This document shows, one piece after another, positions 10,721 to 22,127 of a stretch of 64,000 nucleotides of DNA. The notes under the pieces were generated by a model, which saw only the letters and a program-made list of their open reading frames with translations, ran no database searches and was not told the origin of the DNA. This stretch comes from Vombatus ursinus (Eukaryota > Chordata > Mammalia > Diprotodontia > Vombatidae), in NCBI RefSeq assembly GCF_900497805.2, contig NW_020954599.1:39026352-39090351 (forward strand), written 5' to 3'. Positions within the stretch are counted from its first letter, which is position 1. The number at the start of each line of letters is the position of its first letter. The position numbers and the translations under genes are program-made.

Positions 10721-11610
10721 GGAGAATGGGGTGGAGATAGGAGCTGGGAAGGGTCCTAAGCTATCAGGCCACAGACTGAGGGGGAATTGAGTGGTTGATC
10801 AGAGGGGGATTGAAAAGATCTCTTTGCTGGTACTGAGGCAGGTTTCTCTTGCTCTGCATAGGCTTGGATCTGGGTCATAGTTCTGGGTGATGATCCTGGG
10901 ACAAGGAGGAGAGGTGGTTTGATGGAGCTTGTAGTGGCAGTGGAGAGGGAATCCTCCTCACAGTTTCAAGGCAGAAAAGAGTGCTTGTGGTCACCCATAG
11001 ACCAAAGCACAGACCAGGAAAGGAGTAAACACCTCGTCCTTGATCATACCATCTTGGAAGAATTGAAAACTTACAAGTCCCTGCAAGTATCTCTGAAAAC
11101 AGTTGTACAAAATCCCTGAAGCTTGGGACAGTACATTCTCCAACCTGGAAGCAGACCCTTACCTTAACAAAGAGTTTAAAACTCAAGTAATTGTCTGGGA
11201 TCATGAGCAAACCTTGCAAACTGACATGATATTCTAGAACCTGAGAGTGAAAAAGAAATGGAAACAGTCCACTGATCACCTGATTAAAGAGATCCCCAAA
11301 GGAAAATTATGAGAATTTTATAGGGATATTGTAACCAAATTCTAGACTTCCCAGGTCAAGGAGAAAATATTGCAAGTAGTCAGAAAGAAACAATTCAAGT
11401 ATTGTGGACACATAATCAGGATAACACAGGATTTACATTAAGGGACTGCAGGGTTTAGAATATGATATTCCAGAGGGCAAAGGAGGTAAGATTATAGCCA
11501 AGAATCAGCTACTCAGCAAAACTGAGTATAATCCTTCAGGGAGAAAAATGGATATTCAGTGAAATAGAGGACTTTCAAGCATTCTTGATGAAAAGACCAG
11601 AATTGAATAT

Positions 11611-11624
11611 AAAATTTGACTTTC
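11611..11624. repeat. Target-site duplication, left copy
   Basis: The 14 bases aaaatttgactttc are repeated exactly at 14648-14661. They bracket the minus-strand half-L1. Removing the insert restores the ORF1 sequence of the host copy (compare 60520-60535). Confidence 0.92.
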
Positions 11625-11636
11625 TTTCTTTTTTTT

Positions 11637-11740
11637 GACATCTTTCTTTCTCTACTTTCACTATAACAGCAATATACCAAAGGTGAGAAAATGAAATAAT
11701 GAGCTTTCATGGTGGAAATATAGAGTCTTTATTTTTTTTT
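11637..11740 (-). other. Probable 3' transduction carried by the half-L1
   Basis: On the minus strand the half-L1 reaches its own A-rich end (an 'aaaataaaaaagaaac...aaaaaaaaa' zone, about 11775-11735). It is followed by about 95 bp of unrelated sequence and a second A-rich tail (TGTCAAAAAAAAGAAA), and only then by the target-site duplication. This is the layout left when transcription runs past a weak L1 poly(A) site and stops downstream. The source locus is unknown. Confidence 0.7.
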
Positions 11741-12597
11741 CAGGTTTCTTTTTTATTTATTGTTTCTTTTTTATTTTTTTGTTTTCAACATTTACTTCCA
11801 CAAGATTTTGAGTTCCAAATTTTCATTCCATCTCACCCCTCCCCCACCCCAAGATGGCATGCATTCTAAATATCCCTTCCCCTAGTCTGCCTTACCTTCT
11901 ATCTCTCCCCCCCTTCTCTCATCCCCTTCCCCTTCAATTTTCCTGTACGGGAGGATGGATTTCTGTACCCCATTTCCTATATTTCTTACTTCCCAGTTGC
12001 ATGTGAAAAGTTTTTTTTAAACATGTGTTTTTAAAACTTTGGGTTCCAAATTTTCTCCCTTCCTCCCTCCCCTCCCACCCTCATTGATAAGTCAAACAAC
12101 TAAAGATAGGTTATATATGTACAGCTAGGCAAAACACTTCCATAGTAGACATGCTGTGAAAAACTAACTCCATTTCCCTGAATCCTATCTCGCCCACCCA
12201 TTTATTCTATTCTTTCTTTTGACCCTGTCCCTCCTTAGAAGTATTTGCTTCTGATTACTCCCTTTCCCAATCTGCCCTCCTCTCTATCATTCCCCTAATC
12301 TCTGGTCCCCTTCCCCCCCTATTTTCCTATAGGATAAGACAGATTTCCACACCCAATTGAGTGTGTATGTTATTGCCTCCTTAAGTCAAATCCTATGAGA
12401 ATAAGATTCACTCATTCCCTCTCACCTTCCCCTGTTTCCCCTCCACTATAAGAGCCTTTTCTTTTCTGTTTTTTTTTTTTGTGGGATAATTTACCCCATT
12501 CTACCCCTCCCTTTCTCCTTCTCCTAGTATATTCCTCTCTCAAGCCTTAATTTTATTCTCCAGATATGACCCCTTCATTTTCAACTCTCCCTGTGCC

Positions 12598-12598
12598 C

Positions 12599-12671
<73 letters not shown>
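12598..12671. repeat. (TCTA)n tetranucleotide microsatellite
   Basis: About 18 TCTA units lie in the 3' UTR of the minus-strand half-L1. The matching position in the plus-strand copy (14822-14840) has only a few GATA-like units, so expansion happened in this copy. Confidence 0.96.
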
Positions 12672-12829
12672 ATCTGTATATACATACATATAAATTTTTC
12701 CCCTCCAACTACCCTAATACTGACAAAGGTTTCATGAGTTACAAGTATCATCTTTCCATGCAGGAATTTAAACAGTTCAACCTTAATAAGTCTCTTATGA
12801 TTTTCTCTTTCCTGTTTACCTCTTCATGT

Positions 12830-13800
12830 TTCTCTTGAGTCTTGTATCTGAAAGTCAAATTTTCTATTCAGCTCTGGTCTTTTCATCAAGAATGTTTGAA
12901 AGTTTTCTATTTCACTGAATGACCATTTTTCTCCCTGAAGGATTATACTCAGTTTTGCTGGGTAGGTGATTCTTGGTTGTAATCCTGTCTCCTTTGCCCT
13001 CCAGAATATTATAATGCATGCCCTGTGGTGCCTTAATGTAGAAGCTGCTAAATCTTTGCTATTCTGGTTGTATTTCCACAATACTTGAATTGTTTCTTTC
13101 TGGCTGCTTGTAATATTTTCTCCTTGACCTGGGAACTCTGGAATTTGGCTACAATATTCCTAGGAGTTTTCCTTTGGGGATCTCTTTCAGGAAAAGATCA
13201 GTGGATTCTTTCAATTTCTATTTTGCTCTCTGGTTCTAAAATATCAGGGCAGTTTTCTTTGATAATTTCTTGAAAGATGATGTCTAGGCTCTTTTTTTTT
13301 AATCATGCTTTTCAGATAGTCCAGTAATTTTTAAATTCTCTCTCCTGGATCTATTTTCTAGGTCAGTTGTTTTTCCAATGAGATATTTCACATTGTTTTC
13401 TAATCTTTCATTCTTTTGGATTTGTCTTACAGTGTCTTGATTTCTCATGAAGTCACTAGCTTCCAATTGCTCTATTCTAATTTTTAAGGAAGTATTTTTT
13501 TCAGTAATCTTTTGGACTTCCTTTTCCATTTGGTCAATTTTGCTTTTGAGGGCATTCTTCTCCTCATTGGCTTTTTGCACCTCTTTTGCCATTTGAGTTA
13601 GGCTATTTTTTAAGGTGTTATTTTCTTCAGTATTTTTTTGGGGGGGTCTCCTTTAGCAAGCTGGTGACTTGTTTTCCATGATTTTCTTGCATCACTCTCA
13701 GTTTTTCCTCTACTTCTTTTACTTGCTTCTCAAAATCCCTTTTGAGCTCTTCCAAGGCCTGGGAGTGATTCATATTTTTCTTAGAGGTTTGGATGTAGGA
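12830..13800 (-). pseudogene. L1 ORF1 remnant of the half-L1
   Basis: The open segment 13592-13299 holds a coiled coil rich in K, E and L heptads (for example NEEKNALKSKIDQMEKEV, NTSLKIRIEQLE). The start of the RNA-recognition part follows (TDLENRSRRENLKITGL). The C-terminal domain lies at about 13080-12830, with LQPRITYPAKLSIILQGE and FQTFLMKRPEL. This matches the conserved 'QPRISYPAKL...RPAL' block of mammalian L1 ORF1p. Frame changes around 13300 and 13080 break it. Confidence 0.88.
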
Positions 13801-15686
13801 GCTTTGGCTTTTTTGTCTTCTTCTGGTTGTATGTTTTGATCTTCTTTGTCATCAAAGTAAGATAATATAGTCTGACTCTTTTTGCACTGCTTACTCCTGA
13901 TGCCAGCCAATTACTTGAGTTTTAAACTCTTTGTTAAGGTAAAAGTCTGCTTCCAATGTGAAGAGTGTACTGTCCCAAGCTTTGGGGGGTTGTACAGCGG
14001 TTTTCAGAGGTACTTGTAGGGATGTGTAAATATTCAGTTCTTCCAAGGTGCTATGATAAAGGGCGAGGTGTTTTCTCTCCACCACCAGAACAAGCTCCAC
14101 CACACCAGTGCTCCTCCTAGCCCCAGGACCGCCCCTCAGAACTGTGACCCAGATCCAAGTGCAGGCAAAGCAAGAGATTCCTGCCTCAGCCCTGGCAAAG
14201 AGATCCCTGCGATCCCCCTCTGATCAGCCACTAAATTCCCCCTCAGTCTGAGGGCCTGAAGCTCAGGAAAAAGCCTCGGCCTTGGGCTGCACTCAGGACT
14301 TGTGGCTGAGACCTAGAGTTCCTCTCTCACCACAGTCACAGACTTCCCACTGATCTTCCAAATTGTCTTTGGTGTTCAGGTGTTGAAAAGTCTGGAAACC
14401 GCCACAGCTGTGAGACCTGCTCCAGGGTCGCTGCAGCCTGCTGCGCTCCTCTCCCTGCACAATGTGTTATATCTTTCTGATCAACCATCCAGGCTGTCTT
14501 TGGCTGGAAATTTGTTTCACTCTGTCTTTTTGTGGGTTCTGCTGCTTTAGAATTTGTTTAGAGCCATTTTTTTAGGTATTTGGAGGGCTTTGGGAGAGAG
14601 CTCAAGATAATCAATGCTTTCCCTCTGCCATCTTGGCTCTGACCCCCAAAATTTGACTTTCAAATACAAGACTCAACACAAGCATGAAGAGGTAAACAGG
14701 AAAGAGAAATCATAAGGGTTTTATTAAGGTTGAACTATTTACATTCCTACATGGAAAGATATTTGTAACTCATGAGATCTTTGTCAGTATTAGGGTAGTT
14801 GGAGGGAAAAAATATGTGTATGTATAGATAGATTGATAGAAGGCACAGGGTGAGTTGAAGATGAATGGGTGATATCTCGAGAATAAAATTAAGAGGTGAG
14901 AGAGGATTATGCTGGGAGGAGAAAGGGAGAGGTAGAATGGGATAAATTATGTTACATAAAATAGAAAAGAAAAGGCTTTTACAGTGGAGGGGAAGTGGGG
15001 GAAGGTGAGAGGGAATGAGTGAATCTTCTCATTAGATTTGGCTTAAGGAGGTAATAACATACACACTCAATTGGGTTTGGAGAGCTATCTTACCCTACAA
15101 GAAAATAGGGGGAAAGGGGATAAGAGAGTGGGGTGATGATAGAGAGGAGGGCAGATTGAGAGATGGGGTAATCAGAAGCAAACATTTCTGAGGAGGCACA
15201 GGGTCAAAAGAGAGAATAGAATAAATGGGGGGTGGGATAGGATGAAGGGAAATATAGTTAATTTTCCACAGCATGAGTACTATGGAAGTGTTTTGCATGA
15301 CTGCACAAGTATAACCTGTATCAAGTTGCTTGCCTTCTCAATGAAGGTGGGTGGGGAGGGAGGAAGGGAGAAAATTTGGAACCCAAAGTTTTAAAAAGCA
15401 CATGTCAAAAAATGTTTTCACATGCAACTGGGAAATAAGATATACAGGCAATAGGGTATCGAAATCTATCCTGCCACACAGGAAAATAGAAGAGGAAGGG
15501 GATAAGAGAACAGGGGGGAAGATAGAAGGGAGGGCAGATAGGGGAAAAGATATTCAGAATGCATGCTATCTTGGAGTGGGAGAGGGATGAGAACTGGAGA
15601 AAATTTGGAACTCAAAATCTCATGGATGTGAATGTTGAAAACTAAAAATAAATAAATTAATGAATCTTTAAAAAAGTGATTATTGA

Positions 15687-17440
15687 GGGAGAGAATTATG
15701 AAGATGGCAGAGTAGGTAAAAAAAATTCAAAGTTCATCAGATTTGCCTCACAAAAAAGATAAAATAGTGCCTCAGGGCAAACGTTTATAGGTAAAAATAA
15801 ATAAGAGTTGGGGCAGACCAGTGGTACTCCTACAACAACCAGGAGAAAATCCAAAGAAAAGTTCTAAGACCAAGTTTTGGTCCTTATGATAAGTAAATAC
15901 CTCCAGACTAGTTCTGCTGAAATACGAACTGGCAAACCCTGGGGCTAGCTGGGTTGGAAGGTAGCCTCAGCCTCGGCCACAGGAACTTTACCTTTTGGGA
16001 TAGTGTCAACAGCCTGCATCTGAACCAGGGAACATTTGGGGAACCTCTACTAATGAGGAATGCCAGACCCAGCTGTGCTACTGAGACCCATACCTCAGCA
16101 AGAAGAAACCAGCACATGCCAAGTGAATGCAGAAGCAATAGGGTCAGGAAGCCTCTGGCTGTGGGTATTTACACGATGGCAGAACTCTTGGTTTTGATTC
16201 CAGGCCAGAGAGAACTTAGAGGATCTGAGGCCAGAGGTACCATCCTCCATACCCCAGGATTAGAGGGAATTTTTTAAAAAGTTGCTAGAAATTAAAAAAA
16301 GAAAACAATGAGCAGGCAAAGGATAAAGAATCCAAAGGTAGGAATCCAACCATGAAAATAGAGAAAACCAGGGTTTGTCTTCACAGGAGGAAAATTCAGG
16401 ACAAAAAGCCTCTCCTACCCCAAACACTAATGTCAAATGATCACCTGCCCAAAAATAATTCATAGGAGAACTTTAAAAAGATGTTAAAAATAAAATGTGA
16501 GAGTTTGAAAAAAATTAAAAAATAAGAACAATCCAAGAAAAACAGGAATATTGTGAAAAAAAATCAATCAATAAGAAAAGGAGATCCAGAATATTAAGGA
16601 AGAAAACGACTCCTTGACAATTAGAATTGGGCAAGAAGAAGCCAGTGAAATTATAAGAAACTAAGAAACAATAAAACAAAATATAAAGAATGAAAAAATA
16701 GAAGAAAATATGAAACATCTCATAAGAAAAACAACTTATCTGGAGAACAGATTAAGAAGAGACAATATAAGAGTATTCAGACTACCTAAAAGCTATCACC
16801 AGAAAAAGAATCTCTATACAATAAAACAAGAAATAATTGAAGAAAATTGTCCTGAAGTGTTAGAACAAGAGAGGAAAGTAGAAATAGAAAAAACAATGCA
16901 CTCATCACCACCTGAAACAGATCTCACAAGGAAAATCTACAGGAATATCAGTCAAATTCTAAAATTCCCAGCTGAAGGGAAAAAAAAAAAAACATAAGCA
17001 ACAAGGGAAAAAAAGTTAAATATGGCAGTGCTACAACTAGAATCACACAAACCCTAGCATTTGCAACACTAAAAGACCACAGGTCTTGGAACACTATATC
17101 AAAGAGCACAAGAACTGGGGTTTCATGGAAAATATCATACCCAACAAAGTTAGGCATAGTCCTAAATGAAAGGAAATGGATATTTAATTAATTGTCAGAC
17201 TTTCAGGATTGTGTAAAAAAAAAAAAGAAAGAAAAGAAAAAGAAAACAACAAAACAAACAAACCAAAAACTTGAATTTAATAGAAGATCTAATGTATAAG
17301 ATCTAAGCGAAATATAAGATACATAACAAAGATTAGTTACAAGGGCCTTAATAAGGATAGACTTTATTTTTTGTATGAGGAAGTGTAAAATGTATAAGAT
17401 TGTTATTAGTAATTGGAAATTTCAAAAGAAAGACTGGAGC
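15687..17440 (+). mobile_element. Older L1-family copy with ORF1 only
   Basis: It begins 'gggagagaattatgaagatgg', a diverged L1 5' end, followed by about 0.6 kb of 5' UTR. An ORF1 remnant follows (16.45-17.2 kb), then A-rich sequence and a segment resembling the post-ORF1 spacer. No ORF2 is seen before recognisable L1 sequence fades near 17.44 kb. It is more diverged than the copies to its left, and may itself be a half-L1 or a truncated copy. Confidence 0.72.
16710..17200 (+). pseudogene. L1 ORF1 remnant, diverged subfamily
   Basis: An open segment of 95 codons from 16710 reads HLIRKTTYLENRLRRDNIRV and continues into a FRLPKSYHQ block, the junction of coiled coil and RNA-recognition domain in ORF1p. 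The later 'EVLEQERKVEIEKTMHSSPP' block corresponds to SSEPQGKTEIERIHLSPP in the copy near 60130. It is split by a homopolymer A run at 16980. Confidence 0.8.
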
Positions 17441-18205
17441 AGACCTGAGTATGATAGGATTTTTGTGTAACTCTAAGCTTTAATTGTTCAGAAATTGTTA
17501 TTCCATTATTCACAGTCTAAAGACATATGAAAACTATTGGCTTATGTATGAAATTATAGATTTATTTCATTTTTCTAGAGGATTAAATGTTGCATATTTG
17601 GAGAAAGTTAAAGACTATTTTCCTTATTGATATTTAATATTTATTGCTGTTTAAGATACCACCTTATTTATTTTGTACATTATTTCTTGTCTTCTGCTGT
17701 TTCTTACTTCCATATTCAATTAAAACTTTCTTATAATTATAAAATCATTTATATTTACGACAACTTACTAGATGAGGAATTCATGGGATCCAGCCTTTTT
17801 TCCATTTGCTATTTTTTTTAAAAAAAAGCACTCTACAGATAATGAAAGTGCAAATAATTCAGCTCAAGTAGTAATACCATGTCATAATATTTTGTGTATA
17901 ATCAATTGCTCTCACTAGTGTTAACTAAAAATAAATCAATTAAATCAGTCATTGTATTGTATGAAATTGCATATTCCATTTATCAAATAATTTACAATAT
18001 TGGTTCTCCAAGTTTCAGAGACAACTGATATTGAATTCAATGGATGTGAGTATTGAATTTAAGAATGTTTGAATCAAAATTAACTTTTTGTGCCTATAGA
18101 GCAAATTAAAAATGTTAAAAGTTAGAAAAATCATGTATTCAAACTATATTGCATGGTATATATGGTTTCAAAATTTTAACTCTGATTCTTAAGAATTTAA
18201 ATCTA
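17441..18205. other. Unassigned AT-rich sequence
   Basis: I see no recognisable repeat or gene. The 64-codon open frame at 17627 is AT-driven and lacks any known motif. Confidence 0.45.
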
Positions 18206-18376
18206 GGGGCAGTTAGGTGATGCCGTGGGTAGAGTACCTGCCCTGGAGTCAGGAAAACCTGAGTTCAAATCCAACCTCAGACACGTAACACTCACCAACT
18301 GTGTGACTCTCAGCAAGTCACTTAACCCCAATTGCCCTCTCGCACAGACACAGACACACACACACACACACACACT
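18206..18376 (+). repeat. tRNA-derived marsupial SINE ending in a (CA)n tract
   Basis: The head 'ggggcagttaggtgatgccg' is followed by 'tggagtcaggaaaacctgag', 'ttcaaatccaacctcagaca' and 'agtcacttaaccccaattgc', then the tail. The tail has become a CA microsatellite at about 18346-18376. The translated minus-strand ORF here is SINE sequence. Confidence 0.9.
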
Positions 18377-19880
18377 AGATATCACCCCCCACTCACACAG
18401 ATTTTCTTTGTTGAATTACAGATACTTTCATAATTTACAGATCTCAAATAAATCTAAGGTTTTTTTTTTTTTAAATAGTGGTTTTCAATCCAATGTTCAT
18501 GGTTTCTGTAGCAATATACTTTTTGGGAAATAGCATGAAGCAAAAATGGCAGGAAATCTCAAAATAAAGGTATGGATACAGGAAGGATTAATTTTCAAAC
18601 TATTCAAACATTGCTCCCATCCAGAGAGAAACAAATGGAAGGAAACAACCCCTTTTTTCAAAAAAAAAATAAAGTACTTTTAAATAAAATAAAAGAAAGA
18701 ATAATTATTCTATGTGTTTATATAACAAGAGAGCTGTATGAATATTGTAATGATGCTGCCAGAAGAATAAAATAAAGCCCAGATATCTCATCCCCATCAT
18801 AAAGATACAAGACAAGAATACAGAGGAGTAGGGGGAATTCTGAGTTTCCTTCTAGGAAAAAAAAGTTTCATTTTGAATTGAGAAATGTGCCTTTAAGTGA
18901 TTTAGAGAATTAGAGGAATATTTATTGGAATTTGAAAAAAAAAAAAAGTCTGAGTTTATGCTTTTAAAAAATGATCATTTAATTAAAATAACATTTGTCT
19001 CTTAAATGCAAACATTTCAAGTTGTCTTGTTTTCTATTTTAAGTCAATTTTTTCATATTTGTTAAATCAACTTCACTGAAGAATAAACTGATAAGTCTGG
19101 GGATAAAGTTTTACAAAATGCACATTATTAGATCCAATGTTAGACCCTGGATATAAAATGCTTTACAGCCAAGATTTTTCATGATAACTGGTACATAACA
19201 GACAATATACTGATTTGTGTCAATTGAATTGAATTGCAACATAAAATTATTTCTCCCCTTCCAGAAAGAAAGAGCTAACTACCTTTTTTAGTTTTGAAGT
19301 AATACTGTTGGGCCAAGATAATTATATTCACATTTTTATAGGAGGTTGCTTGACCACCATTCATAAAAAAGTACTTGGTAAATTCCATTAATGTAAATAC
19401 AGATAAACTTTTTGAGTCCCAAATCTATCTCTGTCTCTGTCTCTCTCTTTTTCTTACTCACTCACTCTCCATTTTAGAGATTATTTTATATACTTTTCAA
19501 GATGTCATAAAAAGCTTGATCTGACATTCCATTCCATGGTTCTCCTATAACTTACATAACAATGCTATTCCCCCATATAAATGTTGCAAAGGGAGAAGAT
19601 GCATAGATATTTGCCATAACTTTTGCTTGTTCCAATATATTAATAATCAGAGTTTTCCCTGTGATGTTGATTGCAAACTGAGAAGTTTTCTATTTCTACA
19701 TTTAATGAAATTCTACTATTACAATAGATAGAAGAAAAAAAGACACCTGGGTCCTGAAATTCCCTTGTTATCAAATACTAATATATTCAGTGCTATTCCT
19801 GTTGCTTTTCTTTTGCTTGTTAAATTATCTGATCAATTCTAACGCAGCTTACAAGTTCTCACTTTATTTTTGGGGGAGCC
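18377..19880. other. Unassigned AT-rich unique sequence
   Basis: It holds A/T homopolymer runs near 18460, 18660 and 18935, and a pyrimidine-rich 'ctctgtctctctcttt' run near 19430-19470. I recognise no gene or repeat family. Confidence 0.45.
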
Positions 19881-20000
19881 TAAAATTTTATATGTGTATA
19901 TGTGTGCATATATCCATCCATGTGTACATGCATACATACATACATAAATACATACATAATACACTTATATGAGTGTATATGTATACACATATGTATGCAT
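19881..20000. repeat. TATG/CATA-rich microsatellite
   Basis: Imperfect 'tatgtg', 'catacata' and 'tacataca' units. The overlapping ORF is a repeat translation. Confidence 0.85.
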
Positions 20001-20164
20001 TCTTATTTAATATGTATATAAATGTAATAATTATTGCTTAGATGTTGACCTTCTCTGCTACCATCATTCAGAGAACCTTAGTGGGTTTTCTTCTTTAAAG
20101 TATTTCTTTTTCCCTTGTTCCTATTAAGGATGTGACAAAGGAAAAGTCCAAGAGACATAATTTC

Positions 20165-20300
20165 AGGGTAATTAATAATCAATTTATAAAAAAAAAATCA
20201 ACTTATTCATTATGCTTAGCAAATGATTAATCAAATGAAGTCAGTGGTACTTTTAGAAACCAAAGATGAATCTTGGGGGCAATTGAGAATTTAAATACCT
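20165..20300 (+). repeat. Unnamed dispersed repeat, copy 1
   Basis: An ATTAAT-rich block ending in 'gtcagtggtacttttagaaa' plus 'ccaaagatgaatc' is similar in order and wording to 27745-27835 ('gtcagtggaactctcaaaag' plus 'ccaaagatcc'). Two diverged copies 7.5 kb apart in the same orientation suggest an interspersed family that I cannot name. Confidence 0.5.
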
Positions 20301-20770
20301 TTGGAAGAGTGGATGTTCCCCAAAGGCAGAAATCAACTCTGATTAGTTAAAAATTAATGAGAGAATGAATATTATAAGGAGTATTATCAGCTTATTCTAA
20401 TGAGGGGCTGGGCATATGTCTTTGATTATGTTACTCTTGGACAAGGAGACTCTTCTCCACCCAGATCATTCTGTCCTCTAGCAATCTATCCAAAAGGATC
20501 TATGTTCTAAGCAAGTAGTTGAACGATGGGCTGGAATTCAAATACATAAGATCATCTGTACCCTTTAATCAGAACTACAGTTTCCCAGTTGGGTGGGGTC
20601 CTACCCAACGTTGAACATAATCTCATTATCAGCCCTGTCCTTCACAGGCTAGTTGATCTAATAGAAAATGAGGATATAGGGGAAAAACAAACAAACAAAC
20701 AAAACAACCTGGATCCCCCTATATTAGTAATCTGTTATTAATAATCATTTCTCTCAAGGGCCTCTGGAAC
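20301..20770. other. Unassigned sequence
   Basis: I recognise no gene or repeat. A short (CAAA)n run lies at about 20686-20704. This may be a continuation of the unnamed repeat that precedes it. Confidence 0.4.
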
Positions 20771-21024
20771 ATCTAGGTGGTACAGTAGATAGTACATTGG
20801 GCCAGGAATCAAGAAGACCTGAGTTAAGTCCAGAGTTAAATATTTACTAGCTGCTCATCCTGGGCAAGTCACTTAACATCAATATGCCACAGTTTTTTTT
20901 CAATTGTACAATGAGAATAACAATAGTACCTACTTCTCAAAATTGTTGTGAGGATCAAATGAGATGATATTCCTAAAGCACTTAGCACAGTGCCTTTCAC
21001 ACAATAGGTGCTTAATAAGTATTC
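20771..21024 (+). repeat. MAR1/MIR-like marsupial SINE
   Basis: The head 'tctaggtggtacagtagata' is followed by 'gggcaagtcacttaacatca', and the tail is 'gttgtgaggatcaaatgaga...agcacttagcacagtgcc...aataggtgcttaataagtatt'. Head, core and tail are all present, so it is nearly full length. Confidence 0.88.
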
Positions 21025-21085
21025 TCTCCACCAAGTCACAGAACCTTGGAGCTCAGCAGTGAGCTTTACTGAAGGAGAACTTTAC

Positions 21086-21480
21086 TGTTGTTGTTGTTGT
21101 TGTTGGACCTTTTCTGAAAGAGGACCAATGGCATCAGGAAGGTGATGTCTTGACTTGCAAATGAATTGGATTTAAGTGAGGAAGAACTGTGCAATGTCAT
21201 CCACCTCACAGTCTCCTCCAGAGTCATGGGAATCCAGTGGCAAGACATAAGTCAAGATAACTAGCAATGGCCTGGGATTCAATGGGAGAGCCTGTCCTTT
21301 TCAGGCCAGGGTCTTTCCCAGGTCTCAGTTTGTTTGAGGCAATGCCCATTCAGTGATCAAAGGCGAGTTTAGAATCGAGGGGGGGGAAAGGCCTAGTTTA
21401 CCTTCCCAAAACAATCATTTTGTTGTTGTTCGTGCTTAGTTCTCAATGAGAACCAACCACCATTGTCAAGACTCATTTCA
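21086..21480 (-). repeat. Probable RTE-linked marsupial SINE, with a second partial copy
   Basis: The unit opens with a (TTG)n tract (21086-21105), then 'ttctgaaagaggaccaatgg' and 'gaaggtgatgtcttgacttg', and ends near 21400. A second copy of the same start, (TTG)n then 'cgtgcttagttctcaatgag', begins at 21421 and is cut short. AAC triplets on the minus strand fit the 3' tail of an RTE-mobilised SINE; orientation and family are inferred. Confidence 0.55.
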
Positions 21481-21914
21481 TAAAAGTAAAGTTCACTCTG
21501 GCTGGTCAATTGATAATCAGTAGGAGATAATTCTGATTGATACTCATGAACAAAATAATAAAGGAACTACCCAACCCCTCAGTATTGCACTAGGAATCCC
21601 CATCCCCATTTCTAGAGCCCTAATCTGCCAGTATGAGTGAGAGTTAGACAGTGAGCCCAAAACAAGTGTTATAATTTGTAAACATAATAATTGAAAATAG
21701 TGAGAAATAATGCTAAAATAATGAAAAAGAAAGGTAGAGAATAACTCTTCTTTTTCTAGATTGTTGGAAATAGTTGAAGCAACCATACTTGAAATATCAT
21801 GGAAGCTATCTTTTCATGAAGACTTCTAGTATGAGAATGAACTGCAGCTCTATGAACAGAAATCACCAGAAAATAAGGCATTCACTTAAGAATCTCAATC
21901 CTTAGATGCAACAT
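21481..21914. other. Unassigned sequence
   Basis: I recognise no gene, RNA or repeat. Confidence 0.4.
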
Positions 21915-22127
21915 GGGTTAATGAATAAGACCTGGCTTCAAGTGCTGCCTCTGACACATACTTATTGTATGACTAGGTAGATCTCAACCTCTCTGCAATT
22001 CTAGAAGACCTCAAATTTCACAGGAAATGTTAACCTGCATTGGTAGAAGGTAGGGGTAGAGGGACTTTCCTTCCCTAGTAGTTCTTTATACCAATGAAAA
22101 AGTTCAATCCCTAGTCTTCCGTTTTGA
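21915..22127 (+). repeat. tRNA-derived SINE, MIR/Ther-like
   Basis: The tRNA-like head ('gacctggcttcaagtgctgc', 'ctctgacacatactta') is followed by 'gttaacctgcattggtagaa' and 'agggactttccttccctagt', an order shared by an abundant marsupial SINE. It is diverged. Confidence 0.65.

Larger units (their letters stand above)
7437..10742 (-). mobile_element. Endogenous gammaretrovirus-like fossil (class I ERV), partial
   Basis: Read on the minus strand, the element has a gag region (about 10.7-9.2 kb), a short stretch that may be protease-like (about 9.2-8.9 kb), a mostly unrecognisable internal part, a polypurine tract and one LTR at its 3' end (7437-7969). No 5' LTR, primer-binding site, matrix start, bulk pol or env was seen. 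It is broken, with many breaks and at least one large internal loss. It abuts an L1 on one side and a half-L1 on the other. Confidence 0.85.
11625..14647 (-). mobile_element. Full-length half-L1 (HAL1-type) inserted in another half-L1
   Basis: On the minus strand it starts GGGGGTCAGAGCCAAGATGG at 14647. The 5' UTR runs to about 13.9 kb and an ORF1 remnant lies at about 13.8-12.83 kb. The ORF1-ORF2 spacer is then joined directly to the 3' UTR, with an A-rich end near 11.74 kb. There is no ORF2. It is 3,023 bp with exact 14-bp target-site duplications, so it is complete. Such elements need reverse transcriptase supplied by a full L1. A (TCTA)n tract has expanded inside it. Confidence 0.92.
10743..15660 (+). 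mobile_element. Half-L1 (HAL1-type: 5' UTR, ORF1 piece, 3' UTR, no ORF2), split by another copy
   Basis: Part one (10743-11624) has the L1 5' UTR from its middle ('ccacagactgagggggaatt') and, after an internal loss near 11215, the ORF1 C-terminal part. Part two (14648-15660) has the end of ORF1, then the spacer, then directly the L1 3' UTR and its end ('gaaaatttggaactcaaaat' then 'gttgaaaactaaaaataaat'). ORF2 is absent by design, as in the minus-strand copy it contains. Its first roughly 500 bp are missing where it meets the ERV. Confidence 0.85.

Noticed and set aside
21066-21248. 60-codon minus-strand ORF
   Set aside because: It lies inside the RTE-linked SINE copy; the N-run comes from the AAC tail.
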